This document shows positions 13,858 through 21,184 of a DNA stretch of 40,682 nt, one piece after another. The DNA is from a virus, in the IMG/VR virus record IMGVR_UViG_3300042380_000181, positions 1 to 40,682 of that record, one strand, 5' to 3'. Both the position numbers and the translations under genes were made by a program. Below the pieces are notes generated by a model, which saw nothing but the letters and a program-made list of their open reading frames with translations, was not told the DNA's origin and did not search any database. Positions within the stretch are counted from its first letter, which is position 1; each line of letters starts with the position of its first letter.

Positions 13858-16800
13858 ATGGCAGACATCAAGATCTCACAACTTCCTGTAGCAAGCATTG
13901 TTAATGACAATGACATTGTTGTCTTAAACCAAGGGGGCGACACAAAGACCGCTGCAAAGAGCCTTATTGTTGCTGGACTGGCTACAACGGATCAAATATC
14001 CGGGCTTACAGATAGCGCACAAGTCGAAGCCCTCGCTTCCGCGCAAATCGCTGCTATTACGCCTGCGTCTATTGGAGCTGTAGCAACCAGTGATGTCATT
14101 GCTATCAGCAAAGGTGGAACTGGAGCGACAGACGCTGTTAGTGCGCTGACCAACCTTGGCGGCATTACTTCCGCACAGGTTCCTGCGATTGATACGCAAC
14201 AGCTAAACGCTTATGTGCTCAAGTCTGGCTCGACAATGGAAGGTCGCCTCATCATGGCGGCAACCACAGATCAACCAAAAGCCAACATTGGCAGTGCTTT
14301 GCCTAGTGATACAGTAAACTCGACTATTGGCGGCGACCTTTGGATTAGCAATCAAAGCAAACTTACATTTTCTCCAACCACAGGAACTGCTGTGGCTGTT
14401 GCTGGGCTTACTCAATCCAACCAATTTAATCAGCAGCAAACTATTGGCGTTGGTACAGCGGTAACCTCGCTTGTGGTTAATCCAAGCAGCACAGGTCGGG
14501 CAGCTACATTTGCAGCAAACAGTACTGTTCCTGCTGTTGCAATTACACAAAGCGGCACAGGCGCGGCGTTGTCTGTGGATAGCAAGGGAATCTTGTTCTA
14601 CGACGGTTCGCTGCAATCTACTGCGACCGGGCACTATCAAGCAAGATGTGCGTCCACCGTAAACCATTCGGGAACATCCAACACCGGCGTAACTCCAAAC
14701 ACGTTTACCTACGAGACATTTGGTCTCCCACAGTGCGACACCAGAAACATCGCGTTAAACGATCTTCTTGTTTTTACAAGTCAAGCAGACCCGAAACAAA
14801 ACGGGCCGTGGATTGTAACCACGATGAACGTAAGCGGCGTTTCTGGTGCTGTGCTGACTCGCCCAACTTGGTTTAGTGGGAATGCGATTAAACAGGGAAT
14901 CACTCTTAATATTGGTGATGGGCAAACTCGTTCTGGACAAATCCTAAGTGTAACTAAGGCCACGAACGGACTGATTGCAGTTGGCGGCGACAACCTCACT
15001 GTTATTGTTGTTAACTACAACCAAAACACAGTTCAACAATCGCAGATCTCTGGTCTTGCAACTACGGCGCAACTAAGCGGCTACGCGACCACTTCACAGC
15101 TTTCCGGCATTGCCACAACAGCACAACTTTCAGGGTTTGCGACAACGACGCAACTTGGAGGCTACGCAACCACAACGCAGATTAGCACGCTTCAGCCTGC
15201 GCTGACATCCGCCGCGCCCCTTGCGCTTTCACAAGGCGGAACCGGGGCAACGACCGCTGTCGCTGCGTTGTCTAATCTCGGAGCACTGTCTGCCACGGCT
15301 GCTGCTGGCGGAGATCTGTCTGGCAATTATCCCAACCCAACGGTCGCAAAGCTGCAAGGTATTTCTGTCACCAACGTAACTCCGCTCGATGGGCAGGTGC
15401 TACAGTACGACACGGCAACGTCAACTTGGATAGCGGGAGCAGTGCCAAATGGTGGATCTGGTGGTGGAGGACAGATGTTCTTCTTCAACTACAATACGGC
15501 AGCAGACGCGCCAACGACCGGGCTTCCCACAACGCCAACGCTTGTTAAAGAACTTGGACGTGTATCAGACACGACTGGAACTAGTTATACATCTGGTAAT
15601 TTGTCTACAACTGGATACGATCTAGTAGTCCACTTTGTCACTGACGTTCTTGACCCGAACATCACAGCCATTCCAGCCGGGCTGTTTGACTTCAACTTCT
15701 GGGCGTCATCAACTGGAACTACGTCAAATCAGACAATCGTCCAGCTTAAGGTGTTCAAGTATGACGGCACGACTGCAACACTACTTGCCACATCAGACGA
15801 CATCTCGATTTACGATCCAACGGTAACTGCACAGTACATCGCTTCGGTGGTATTGCCGCAGACAACTGTTGCGCTCAATGATCGTTTGTACATCCAGTTC
15901 TTAGGGAAAGCCACACAGAACAATAAGACGATCACGTTTAACTTTGGCGCAACACAGCCTTCGCACGTTCACACAACCATCCCATCTGTGGGCGGCAGTG
16001 GCCTCGTAAAAATCATCAATGGCGTGTTCCAGTCTCCGGCATCGAAGCTGCTTAACGAAGATGTAGCTACCAACGCGGCTATCTCGCTGAGTAAGCTGGC
16101 CATGTCTGAAGTAAGTGTTCTTGCAGGGAACGGCTTGACTGGTGGGGGCGATCTTTCGACGAGTCGCACGCTTGCACTAGCTACTACTGGGATTTCTGCC
16201 ATCACCGCAGGGTCATCTTCGGTAGTGCCTGTTATTACGACCAACATCTACGGTCAAATCACCGCGCTTACAACTGAGGCCATTGCTGTTGGAGGATCTG
16301 GCACGGTAACGTCCATTACGGCTGGCACGGGCCTTACAGGTGGCACGATTACTGGAACTGGAACGATTGCGCTACAGACGGCTGGTCCGGGAGTGCTGTC
16401 GAACGTAGGATCGAGTACAGCGGTGCCAGTAATTAGCGTGGATGCTTACGGGCGTATCAGTGCGCTTCAGACGGCTTCCTTGTCGCAGCTTGGCGCTGGC
16501 ACAGTTACGAGCATTGCTATGACTAGCCAGGTGTCCGGCTTGTCGTTCACGCCAACTACGGCGATCACCGACAATGGCACGTTCAACCTGACTGGCGTGC
16601 TTGGAATCGACGGTGGCGGCACAGGGGCCACAACGGCAGTAGCAGCACTAACAAATCTTGGCGCCTTAAGCGCAACAGCAGCGGCTGGAGGAGATTTGTC
16701 TGGGAATTATCCGAGTCCAACAGTGGCAAAGATTCAAGGCAATACAGTATCTTCCACAACTCCATTAAGCGGACAGGCATTGGTCTACAATGGAACACAA

Positions 16801-18216
16801 TGGGAACCTGCCACTACTCCGGGAACAGGAACCGTAACCAGCGTAACCGCAGGCAACGGGTTGACTGGTGGCACTATTACTTCTAGCGGAACCATTGCAC
16901 TATCAACCACAGGGCCGGGGGCAATTACAGCAGGATCTAGTTCGGCAGTGCCAGTTATTACCCTTGATGAATATGGGCGTGTTAGCTCGCTTACTACTGC
17001 TCCAATTTCAGGTGGCGGTGGAACTGGCGAAGGAATGCAGTTTGCAGTTGTTCGTCACAACACGCAGGTTATTCCAGCAAGCGCAGGAACTGTAAATTTA
17101 AACACATGGGCGCTTGGGGCTGGGCTGACCACAGCCAGCATGATTACTCTTTCCTCAGCTCCGGTAGGGTTTACAATAGTTCCGGGAATGGTGTTTAATG
17201 TTGCTGGGTTAAATACTATTGCGATTAAAACTGTTGTTAGTCCAACGCAATTTTTGTTGGCAAGCGGAGCTACAGCGGGAGGATCTGCCCAAAATAATGT
17301 TAATGTTCAAAACACAACCACAACTACATTTACAGTTACTGCTGGAGCACTTCCAACTTACGACGGAAGAACATTGCAGCTTAATGATGTAGTTTTTCTT
17401 ACTGGCCAAGGGTTAGCTGCTGGAACAACTCCAACAGCGCAAAATGGCCCATGGATTGTAACTACGCTTGGAGCAGCTGGAGTTTCAGCGGTATTTACTC
17501 GTCCTTCTTGGTTTACCGGGACGTTATCTGGGCCAAGACAAGTTGGCATTCAAGGTGGAACAAGTAGTTTTGGGTTTACTTTCAGTATTGCAGGAAATAT
17601 AGCATCAAACACTTCATATCTTGTTGGCGTTGATCCACTGCTTGCACTTGCTGTTGCGCAAAGAGCCAGCTTTGCTCTTACAAACGCAGCTAACACATTT
17701 ACACAAAAGCAAACATTTGCTGCAAACTCAACAACGGTTAACCCGTTTAGCTTTTCGACTACAGCCAGTCAGGCGCTATTGACTGCTGCCACACTTGGCG
17801 CTGTTGAGTGGGACAACCAGCAGATGTATGTGACCAGCTCGACGCCTGCTGCTGGGTTGACGCGAAACCCGATTGCGACGTCAATGGTGCTGATTAACAA
17901 TCGGACTGGCACAACTGTAAGCTATACACTTACACACATTAATAGCGGATCAGATGCTGGAAAATTAATTGTTGTAAATAGCACGGATCCAGCCACAATT
18001 ACAATTCCGCTTCAGGCTACGACAAACTCAAACTTTCCAATAGGAACGCAAATTCTTGTAATGCAAACCAATACTGGAAATGTAACTATTACTCCAACAT
18101 CAGGTATTGCGCTTTATGGAAAAAATGGATTCAAAACATCTGGATTTTATGCAGTAATTTCATTGATTAAAATTGCCTCAGATTCTTGGGTAGTTGCAGG
18201 AGACGCTACTGTATGA
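13858..18216 (+). CDS. Large repetitive tail fibre protein B (1452 aa)
   Basis: The N-terminus (MADIKISQLPVASIVNDNDI) matches that of the smaller fibre at 12085. The shaft holds GGTGATTAVAAL-type modules (residues about 82, 460 and 920), repeated GTVTSITAGTGLTGGTIT segments, three PVI-x(4)-YG(R/Q)I-type turns, and two copies of a QNGPWIVTT-containing domain (about 320 and 1200). These patterns are typical of trimeric phage fibres. Codon use shifts along the gene, with more A/T-ending codons after about 17050, which suggests mosaic assembly. The ATGA stop/start overlap couples it to the Gly-rich protein gene. Confidence 0.85.
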   Translation: MADIKISQLPVASIVNDNDIVVLNQGGDTKTAAKSLIVAGLATTDQISGLTDSAQVEALASAQIAAITPASIGAVATSDVIAISKGGTGATDAVSALTNLGGITSAQVPAIDTQQLNAYVLKSGSTMEGRLIMAATTDQPKANIGSALPSDTVNSTIGGDLWISNQSKLTFSPTTGTAVAVAGLTQSNQFNQQQTIGVGTAVTSLVVNPSSTGRAATFAANSTVPAVAITQSGTGAALSVDSKGILFYDGSLQSTATGHYQARCASTVNHSGTSNTGVTPNTFTYETFGLPQCDTRNIALNDLLVFTSQADPKQNGPWIVTTMNVSGVSGAVLTRPTWFSGNAIKQGITLNIGDGQTRSGQILSVTKATNGLIAVGGDNLTVIVVNYNQNTVQQSQISGLATTAQLSGYATTSQLSGIATTAQLSGFATTTQLGGYATTTQISTLQPALTSAAPLALSQGGTGATTAVAALSNLGALSATAAAGGDLSGNYPNPTVAKLQGISVTNVTPLDGQVLQYDTATSTWIAGAVPNGGSGGGGQMFFFNYNTAADAPTTGLPTTPTLVKELGRVSDTTGTSYTSGNLSTTGYDLVVHFVTDVLDPNITAIPAGLFDFNFWASSTGTTSNQTIVQLKVFKYDGTTATLLATSDDISIYDPTVTAQYIASVVLPQTTVALNDRLYIQFLGKATQNNKTITFNFGATQPSHVHTTIPSVGGSGLVKIINGVFQSPASKLLNEDVATNAAISLSKLAMSEVSVLAGNGLTGGGDLSTSRTLALATTGISAITAGSSSVVPVITTNIYGQITALTTEAIAVGGSGTVTSITAGTGLTGGTITGTGTIALQTAGPGVLSNVGSSTAVPVISVDAYGRISALQTASLSQLGAGTVTSIAMTSQVSGLSFTPTTAITDNGTFNLTGVLGIDGGGTGATTAVAALTNLGALSATAAAGGDLSGNYPSPTVAKIQGNTVSSTTPLSGQALVYNGTQWEPATTPGTGTVTSVTAGNGLTGGTITSSGTIALSTTGPGAITAGSSSAVPVITLDEYGRVSSLTTAPISGGGGTGEGMQFAVVRHNTQVIPASAGTVNLNTWALGAGLTTASMITLSSAPVGFTIVPGMVFNVAGLNTIAIKTVVSPTQFLLASGATAGGSAQNNVNVQNTTTTTFTVTAGALPTYDGRTLQLNDVVFLTGQGLAAGTTPTAQNGPWIVTTLGAAGVSAVFTRPSWFTGTLSGPRQVGIQGGTSSFGFTFSIAGNIASNTSYLVGVDPLLALAVAQRASFALTNAANTFTQKQTFAANSTTVNPFSFSTTASQALLTAATLGAVEWDNQQMYVTSSTPAAGLTRNPIATSMVLINNRTGTTVSYTLTHINSGSDAGKLIVVNSTDPATITIPLQATTNSNFPIGTQILVMQTNTGNVTITPTSGIALYGKNGFKTSGFYAVISLIKIASDSWVVAGDATV
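15235..15360 (+). repeat. Fibre shaft module, copy 1 (42 codons)
   Basis: This encodes GGTGATTAVAALSNLGALSA and the following GGDLSGNYPNPTVAKLQG region. The second copy at 16615-16740 differs at only 3 of 42 amino acids but at 36 of 126 bases by my count, nearly all synonymous. The repeat therefore exists at protein level and is well diverged at DNA level. Confidence 0.85.
16615..16740 (+). repeat. Fibre shaft module, copy 2 (42 codons)
   Basis: Partner of the module at 15235-15360, with amino acid changes only at Ser/Thr, Asn/Ser and Leu/Ile positions. Most codons carry a different synonymous third base. Confidence 0.85.
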
Positions 18217-19079
18217 TTGCATATTTAGGATCATTAAAGCCGCCATCTATAACTCCACCTCCTGTAACGCCATATAATTTGGATTACGTTGCAGTTGCTG
18301 GCGGCGGTGGTGGAGCTGGTGCTGATGGGGCTCTTGATTTTGCTAATGGCGGCGGAGGTGCCGGAGGATACTTATCTGGAACACTTACAGCGCAAACTGT
18401 AGCAGTTTATGACATTTATATTGGCGCTGGAGGAGTTGGTAACGATGCAGCTGGCGGCAGATTTAGCACTGGAGGATCTAATACATTTTTCCAATCAAAC
18501 AACTCATTTATATTTGCTATTGGAGGAGGATCCAGTATTCCTAGAAATGGAGGGTCTGGAGCTGGAGCACATCGCAACAATGCTGTTGGACTTGGAACTG
18601 CTGGACAAGGAAATAACGGAGGATCCGGGCAGAATGTTTTTGGTTATGTCGGTGGAGGAGGTGGCGCAGGCGAAGCTGGAGCGACTGGAGGCACAACAGC
18701 AAAAGGCGGGGATGGATTAACTTGGGTTGATAGCATTACCAGAGCAGGCGGTGGAGGAGGAAATAGAACCGCACCTGAAGGAGGTGGTCCTTACCTAAGT
18801 GGCTCCGGTGGTGCAGGAGGAGGCGGAAGGGGGGCAAATTCTGTTTTAAGTATTTTTGCTGAAGCTGGAACTGTCAACACGGGCGGTGGTGGTGGAGCTG
18901 GTTGGCCAAATGGTGGTGGCGCTGACTTTCAATATACAGTTGGAGGAAATGGCGGCTCTGGCGTTGTAAAGGTCCGTTACCTTGGTACTCCACGCGCAAC
19001 TGGAGGCACCATCACGCAAGACGGCGGCTACACATATCACGAATTTACTTCTTCTGGCAGATTGACATTTACTTCTTAA
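18213..19079 (+). CDS. Glycine-rich tail-tip / receptor-binding protein B
   Basis: I start at the ATG at 18213, which overlaps the stop of the large fibre gene; the ORF extends upstream only inside that gene. The 288-aa protein begins MIAYLGSLKPPSITPPPVTP, then carries many Gly tracts (VAGGGGGAGADGALDFANGG) and ends GVVKVRYLGT plus a beta C-terminus (TSSGRLTFTS). It parallels the protein at 12969 in layout and C-terminal pattern. Coupled to a fibre gene, it is the likely adhesin tip of that fibre. Confidence 0.72.
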   Translation: MIAYLGSLKPPSITPPPVTPYNLDYVAVAGGGGGAGADGALDFANGGGGAGGYLSGTLTAQTVAVYDIYIGAGGVGNDAAGGRFSTGGSNTFFQSNNSFIFAIGGGSSIPRNGGSGAGAHRNNAVGLGTAGQGNNGGSGQNVFGYVGGGGGAGEAGATGGTTAKGGDGLTWVDSITRAGGGGGNRTAPEGGGPYLSGSGGAGGGGRGANSVLSIFAEAGTVNTGGGGGAGWPNGGGADFQYTVGGNGGSGVVKVRYLGTPRATGGTITQDGGYTYHEFTSSGRLTFTS

Positions 19080-19082
19080 AAT

Positions 19083-19415
19083 ATGGCACACTTTGCTGAA
19101 ATCATCGACGGTGTAGTGCAACGAGTTATCGTTGCGGAACAAGACTTTATTGACTCTATTCCCGGTCAATGGGTTCAGACCAGCTACAACACACACGCTG
19201 GGCAACATCCAGAAGGACGTCCTTTACGAAAGAACTACGCTGGAATTGGAGATATTTATGATAGCGTCAGGGATGCTTTTTATTCTCCGCAACCGTATCC
19301 ATCATGGGTGCTAGACGAGGAAACATGTCACTGGCAACCTCCTGTGCCTTATCCAACTGATGGCGCTAGATATACTTGGAGTGAGGAGTCTTTGTCTTGG
19401 GTTGTTATCCCTTAA
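19083..19415 (+). CDS. Conserved phage protein of the MAHFAEI type (110 aa)
   Basis: The N-terminus (MAHFAEIIDGVVQRVIVAEQ) with YNTHAGQH, RKNYAGIGDIYDSVRDAF and the Trp-rich end (CHWQPPVPYPTDG) match a small protein type that I know from many aquatic phages, including cyanophages. Its role is unproven and a tail or fibre-associated structural function is usually assumed. It follows the fibre block three bases after the previous stop, in the same transcription direction. Confidence 0.7.
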   Translation: MAHFAEIIDGVVQRVIVAEQDFIDSIPGQWVQTSYNTHAGQHPEGRPLRKNYAGIGDIYDSVRDAFYSPQPYPSWVLDEETCHWQPPVPYPTDGARYTWSEESLSWVVIP

Positions 19416-19418
19416 TTT

Positions 19419-19679
19419 ATGCCAAGAAAATCCGTATCCCTAGCAGTTGGCCGAGGTGAAAAGCTTCCCGTGTCTAAAGGCGCAGGACTTACAGCCAAAG
19501 GTCGAGCCAAATACAACAGGGCCACAGGCAGCAACCTAAAGGCTCCCGCTCCCAACCCAAAGACAAAAGCTGAAGCTGGCCGCAAGAAGAGCTTCTGTGC
19601 TAGAATGGCTGGTGTCGTAGCCAAGGCTAAAGGCCCAGCAGAACGGGCTAAGGCAAGTATGAAACGCTGGAAGTGCTAA
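19419..19679 (+). CDS. Small basic Lys/Ala-rich protein, possibly DUF6321-like (86 aa)
   Basis: A strongly basic protein (MPRKSVSLAVGRGEKLPVSK) with the pattern GAGLTAKGRAKYNRATGSNL and KKSFCARMAGVVAKAKGPAE. I associate this pattern with a small family found in phage structural regions (DUF6321 or similar, from memory). A nucleic-acid-binding or virion role is plausible because of the charge. The gene lies between fibre and lysis genes. Confidence 0.65.
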   Translation: MPRKSVSLAVGRGEKLPVSKGAGLTAKGRAKYNRATGSNLKAPAPNPKTKAEAGRKKSFCARMAGVVAKAKGPAERAKASMKRWKC

Positions 19680-19683
19680 TCCT

Positions 19684-19899
19684 ATGAAATACCTACTAGA
19701 ACGGCTCAAAGAGCCATCCACATGGCGCGGTTTGTTTGCTGTACTCACAGCAGTTGGCCTAAAGTTGCACCCAGAGATGCAGGAGGCCATCTTGACAACT
19801 GGGTTGGCATTAATCGGCATGATCAACGTCTTCCGAAAGGAATCAAATGATACCAAGCCTGCTGCAAATAGTACGCCTGTGGTTGGAGATCAAGGCTAA
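19684..19899 (+). CDS. Small membrane protein, holin-like (71 aa)
   Basis: Residues about 15-50 form two hydrophobic stretches (WRGLFAVLTAVGLKL and EAILTTGLALIGMINVF) separated by a short polar turn, with a charged C-terminus, as in small holins. It opens a cluster containing a lipoprotein, a second membrane protein and a peptidase, so a lysis role is likely but not proven. Its end overlaps the next gene by 53 bases. Confidence 0.6.
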   Translation: MKYLLERLKEPSTWRGLFAVLTAVGLKLHPEMQEAILTTGLALIGMINVFRKESNDTKPAANSTPVVGDQG

Positions 19900-20068
19900 A
19901 CGGGCTTCATGGGAGTTGGAACGTGACATAGCTAAGTACTGCGATGATATCGAAACTCAGATCATTGAAGCTAGGGCCAGTGGCCGTGATGCTTTGGCTG
20001 ACAGGTTGCGCTACCAGTTCACACGTTCCAGCAAGATACTTGTATCCACCCAGCAAGGAGATACTTGA
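19847..20068 (+). CDS. Small coiled-coil protein, possible inner-membrane spanin partner (73 aa)
   Basis: The sequence (MIPSLLQIVRLWLEIKAKRA) begins with a short amphipathic or hydrophobic helix followed by an acidic/basic coiled coil (ELERDIAKYCDDIETQIIEA) and a variable end. The lipoprotein gene starts inside it in another frame, the arrangement typical of Rz/Rz1 spanin pairs. Its N-terminal hydrophobic part is short for a membrane anchor, so the spanin assignment is tentative. Confidence 0.55.
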   Translation: MIPSLLQIVRLWLEIKAKRASWELERDIAKYCDDIETQIIEARASGRDALADRLRYQFTRSSKILVSTQQGDT

Positions 20069-20195
20069 GCTTCGGGCCGGTCAGACGTACACTGCTAAGG
20101 TGGCGCAGAAATGGCATTCAGACTCCCGATACCAGAAACTTGAACTGGAGTTACTCGATGCCGCCTCTGTCGCCAAACAATCTCAACACAGGTAA
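19944..20195 (+). CDS. Lipoprotein, putative o-spanin (83 aa)
   Basis: A classical lipoprotein signal is visible: MISKLRSLKL, then a hydrophobic core ending in the lipobox LTGC at residues 19-22. The mature part (ARYLYPPSKEILELRAGQTY) is a short periplasmic chain. The gene overlaps the coiled-coil gene in a different frame for 125 bases. In Gram-negative hosts such proteins join the outer membrane to the inner-membrane spanin in the last lysis step. The presence of a lipoprotein argues for a diderm host. Confidence 0.65.
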   Translation: MISKLRSLKLGPVAVMLWLTGCATSSHVPARYLYPPSKEILELRAGQTYTAKVAQKWHSDSRYQKLELELLDAASVAKQSQHR

Positions 20196-20199
20196 TGCA

Positions 20200-20376
20200 A
20201 TGGAAAGCCCCGGTGAAATGTTAGACGATCTTAAAGAAATTGGCTCTGTTTTGGGCATAAACGTAGCCGCAATTGCATTGTCTTTAAGCGAGATCGAGCA
20301 GACAGTTCGCATTTTGGGTGGCATTGCCGCAATCTTTTATACGCTGGCTAAGATATACAAACTGCTCCGCAAATGA
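20200..20376 (+). CDS. Small membrane protein, second holin candidate (58 aa)
   Basis: The frame is open from 20065 but earlier residues lie in the overlapped genes; I take the ATG at 20200, five bases after the lipoprotein stop (an alternative is 20158). The protein has a charged N-terminus (MESPGEMLDDLKEIGSVLGI), a hydrophobic segment (INVAAIALSLSEI) and a stronger one (VRILGGIAAIFYTLAKIYKL) with a basic end. It overlaps the peptidase gene by four bases. Holin or antiholin function is likely from context. Confidence 0.6.
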   Translation: MESPGEMLDDLKEIGSVLGINVAAIALSLSEIEQTVRILGGIAAIFYTLAKIYKLLRK

Positions 20377-20849
20377 TTGACGAACGGTCAGCCAAGTTCA
20401 TAGCGACGCTGTCACCTGAAGTCAGGGACGCTTTTATCGCGTTCATCGTGGACGCTAAAGAACTGGTTGCTCAAAATGGACTGGACTACAAGGTTATCTG
20501 CGGAACTAGGACGTTCGAGGAACAAGCGGCGCTGTACGCCAAAGGGCGCACGGCTCCGGGGCCAAAGGTGACTAATGCCAAGCCAGGATCGTCCATGCAC
20601 AACTTCGGACTCGCCATCGACTGCGGCGTATTCAAGGGTAAAGTGTACATGGATGGCAGCACACCCGCTGACGCAAAGCTCGCTGACCTTATGCATAAAC
20701 ACGCTTCAACCTTGTGTACAAAGCACAAGCTGCGCTGGGGTGGCAACTTTAAATCGCTATACGATGCGCCTCATTTTGAGTACGATACTCCTTATTCTCT
20801 TGCTGAGCTCCGCACTCGCAAGGAAGCCAACAAATCTTTAATCGCCTAA
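20373..20849 (+). CDS. Endolysin, M15-type peptidase
   Basis: A 158-aa zinc peptidase of the VanY/L-Ala-D-Glu type that cuts the peptide stem of peptidoglycan. Metal-site motifs are present: SSMHNFGLAIDCGVF (SxHxxGxAxD, about residues 73-84) and DAPHFEY near residue 131. The N-terminal part contains the family-typical GTRTFEEQAALYAKGRT. There is no signal peptide, so it should need a holin, consistent with the two small membrane proteins immediately upstream. Confidence 0.88.
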   Translation: MIDERSAKFIATLSPEVRDAFIAFIVDAKELVAQNGLDYKVICGTRTFEEQAALYAKGRTAPGPKVTNAKPGSSMHNFGLAIDCGVFKGKVYMDGSTPADAKLADLMHKHASTLCTKHKLRWGGNFKSLYDAPHFEYDTPYSLAELRTRKEANKSLIA

Positions 20850-20852
20850 CCT

Positions 20853-21182
20853 ATGCCTAAGTCAATGAAATCAATGATGGACATTCTTTACGGCCCAAAC
20901 GGCAAAAAAGGCCGTAGCTGTCCAGACTGTGAGTCCCCAATGGAGTCAGATGGAACATGCTCTGAATGCGGCTGCGGTGAAGGTTACGAGGAAAAAGAGG
21001 AGGATGACTCCGAGAGGGAAGACATGCACAGGGAACGTATGCTTGAGATTCGCGATGATCTACAGAGGCTTGCTGATAAGCTTGGTAAACTGGCCGGAGA
21101 AGGCGAAGAATCGGAAACAGAGTCCGAGAATTACATGCTTCCTACAGTGTTTGCTGTAAGAAAGATGATTGCACCTAAGTAA
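20853..21182 (+). CDS. Acidic protein with a zinc ribbon (109 aa)
   Basis: Residues 23-42 contain CPDCESPMESDGTCSECGCG, four cysteines spaced as in a zinc ribbon, followed by a very acidic stretch (about residues 45-60) and a helical segment (LEIRDDLQRLADKLGKLAGE). Family not recognised. It lies between the endolysin and tail-nozzle genes and ends two bases before the latter. Confidence 0.6.
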   Translation: MPKSMKSMMDILYGPNGKKGRSCPDCESPMESDGTCSECGCGEGYEEKEEDDSEREDMHRERMLEIRDDLQRLADKLGKLAGEGEESETESENYMLPTVFAVRKMIAPK

Positions 21183-21184
21183 CA

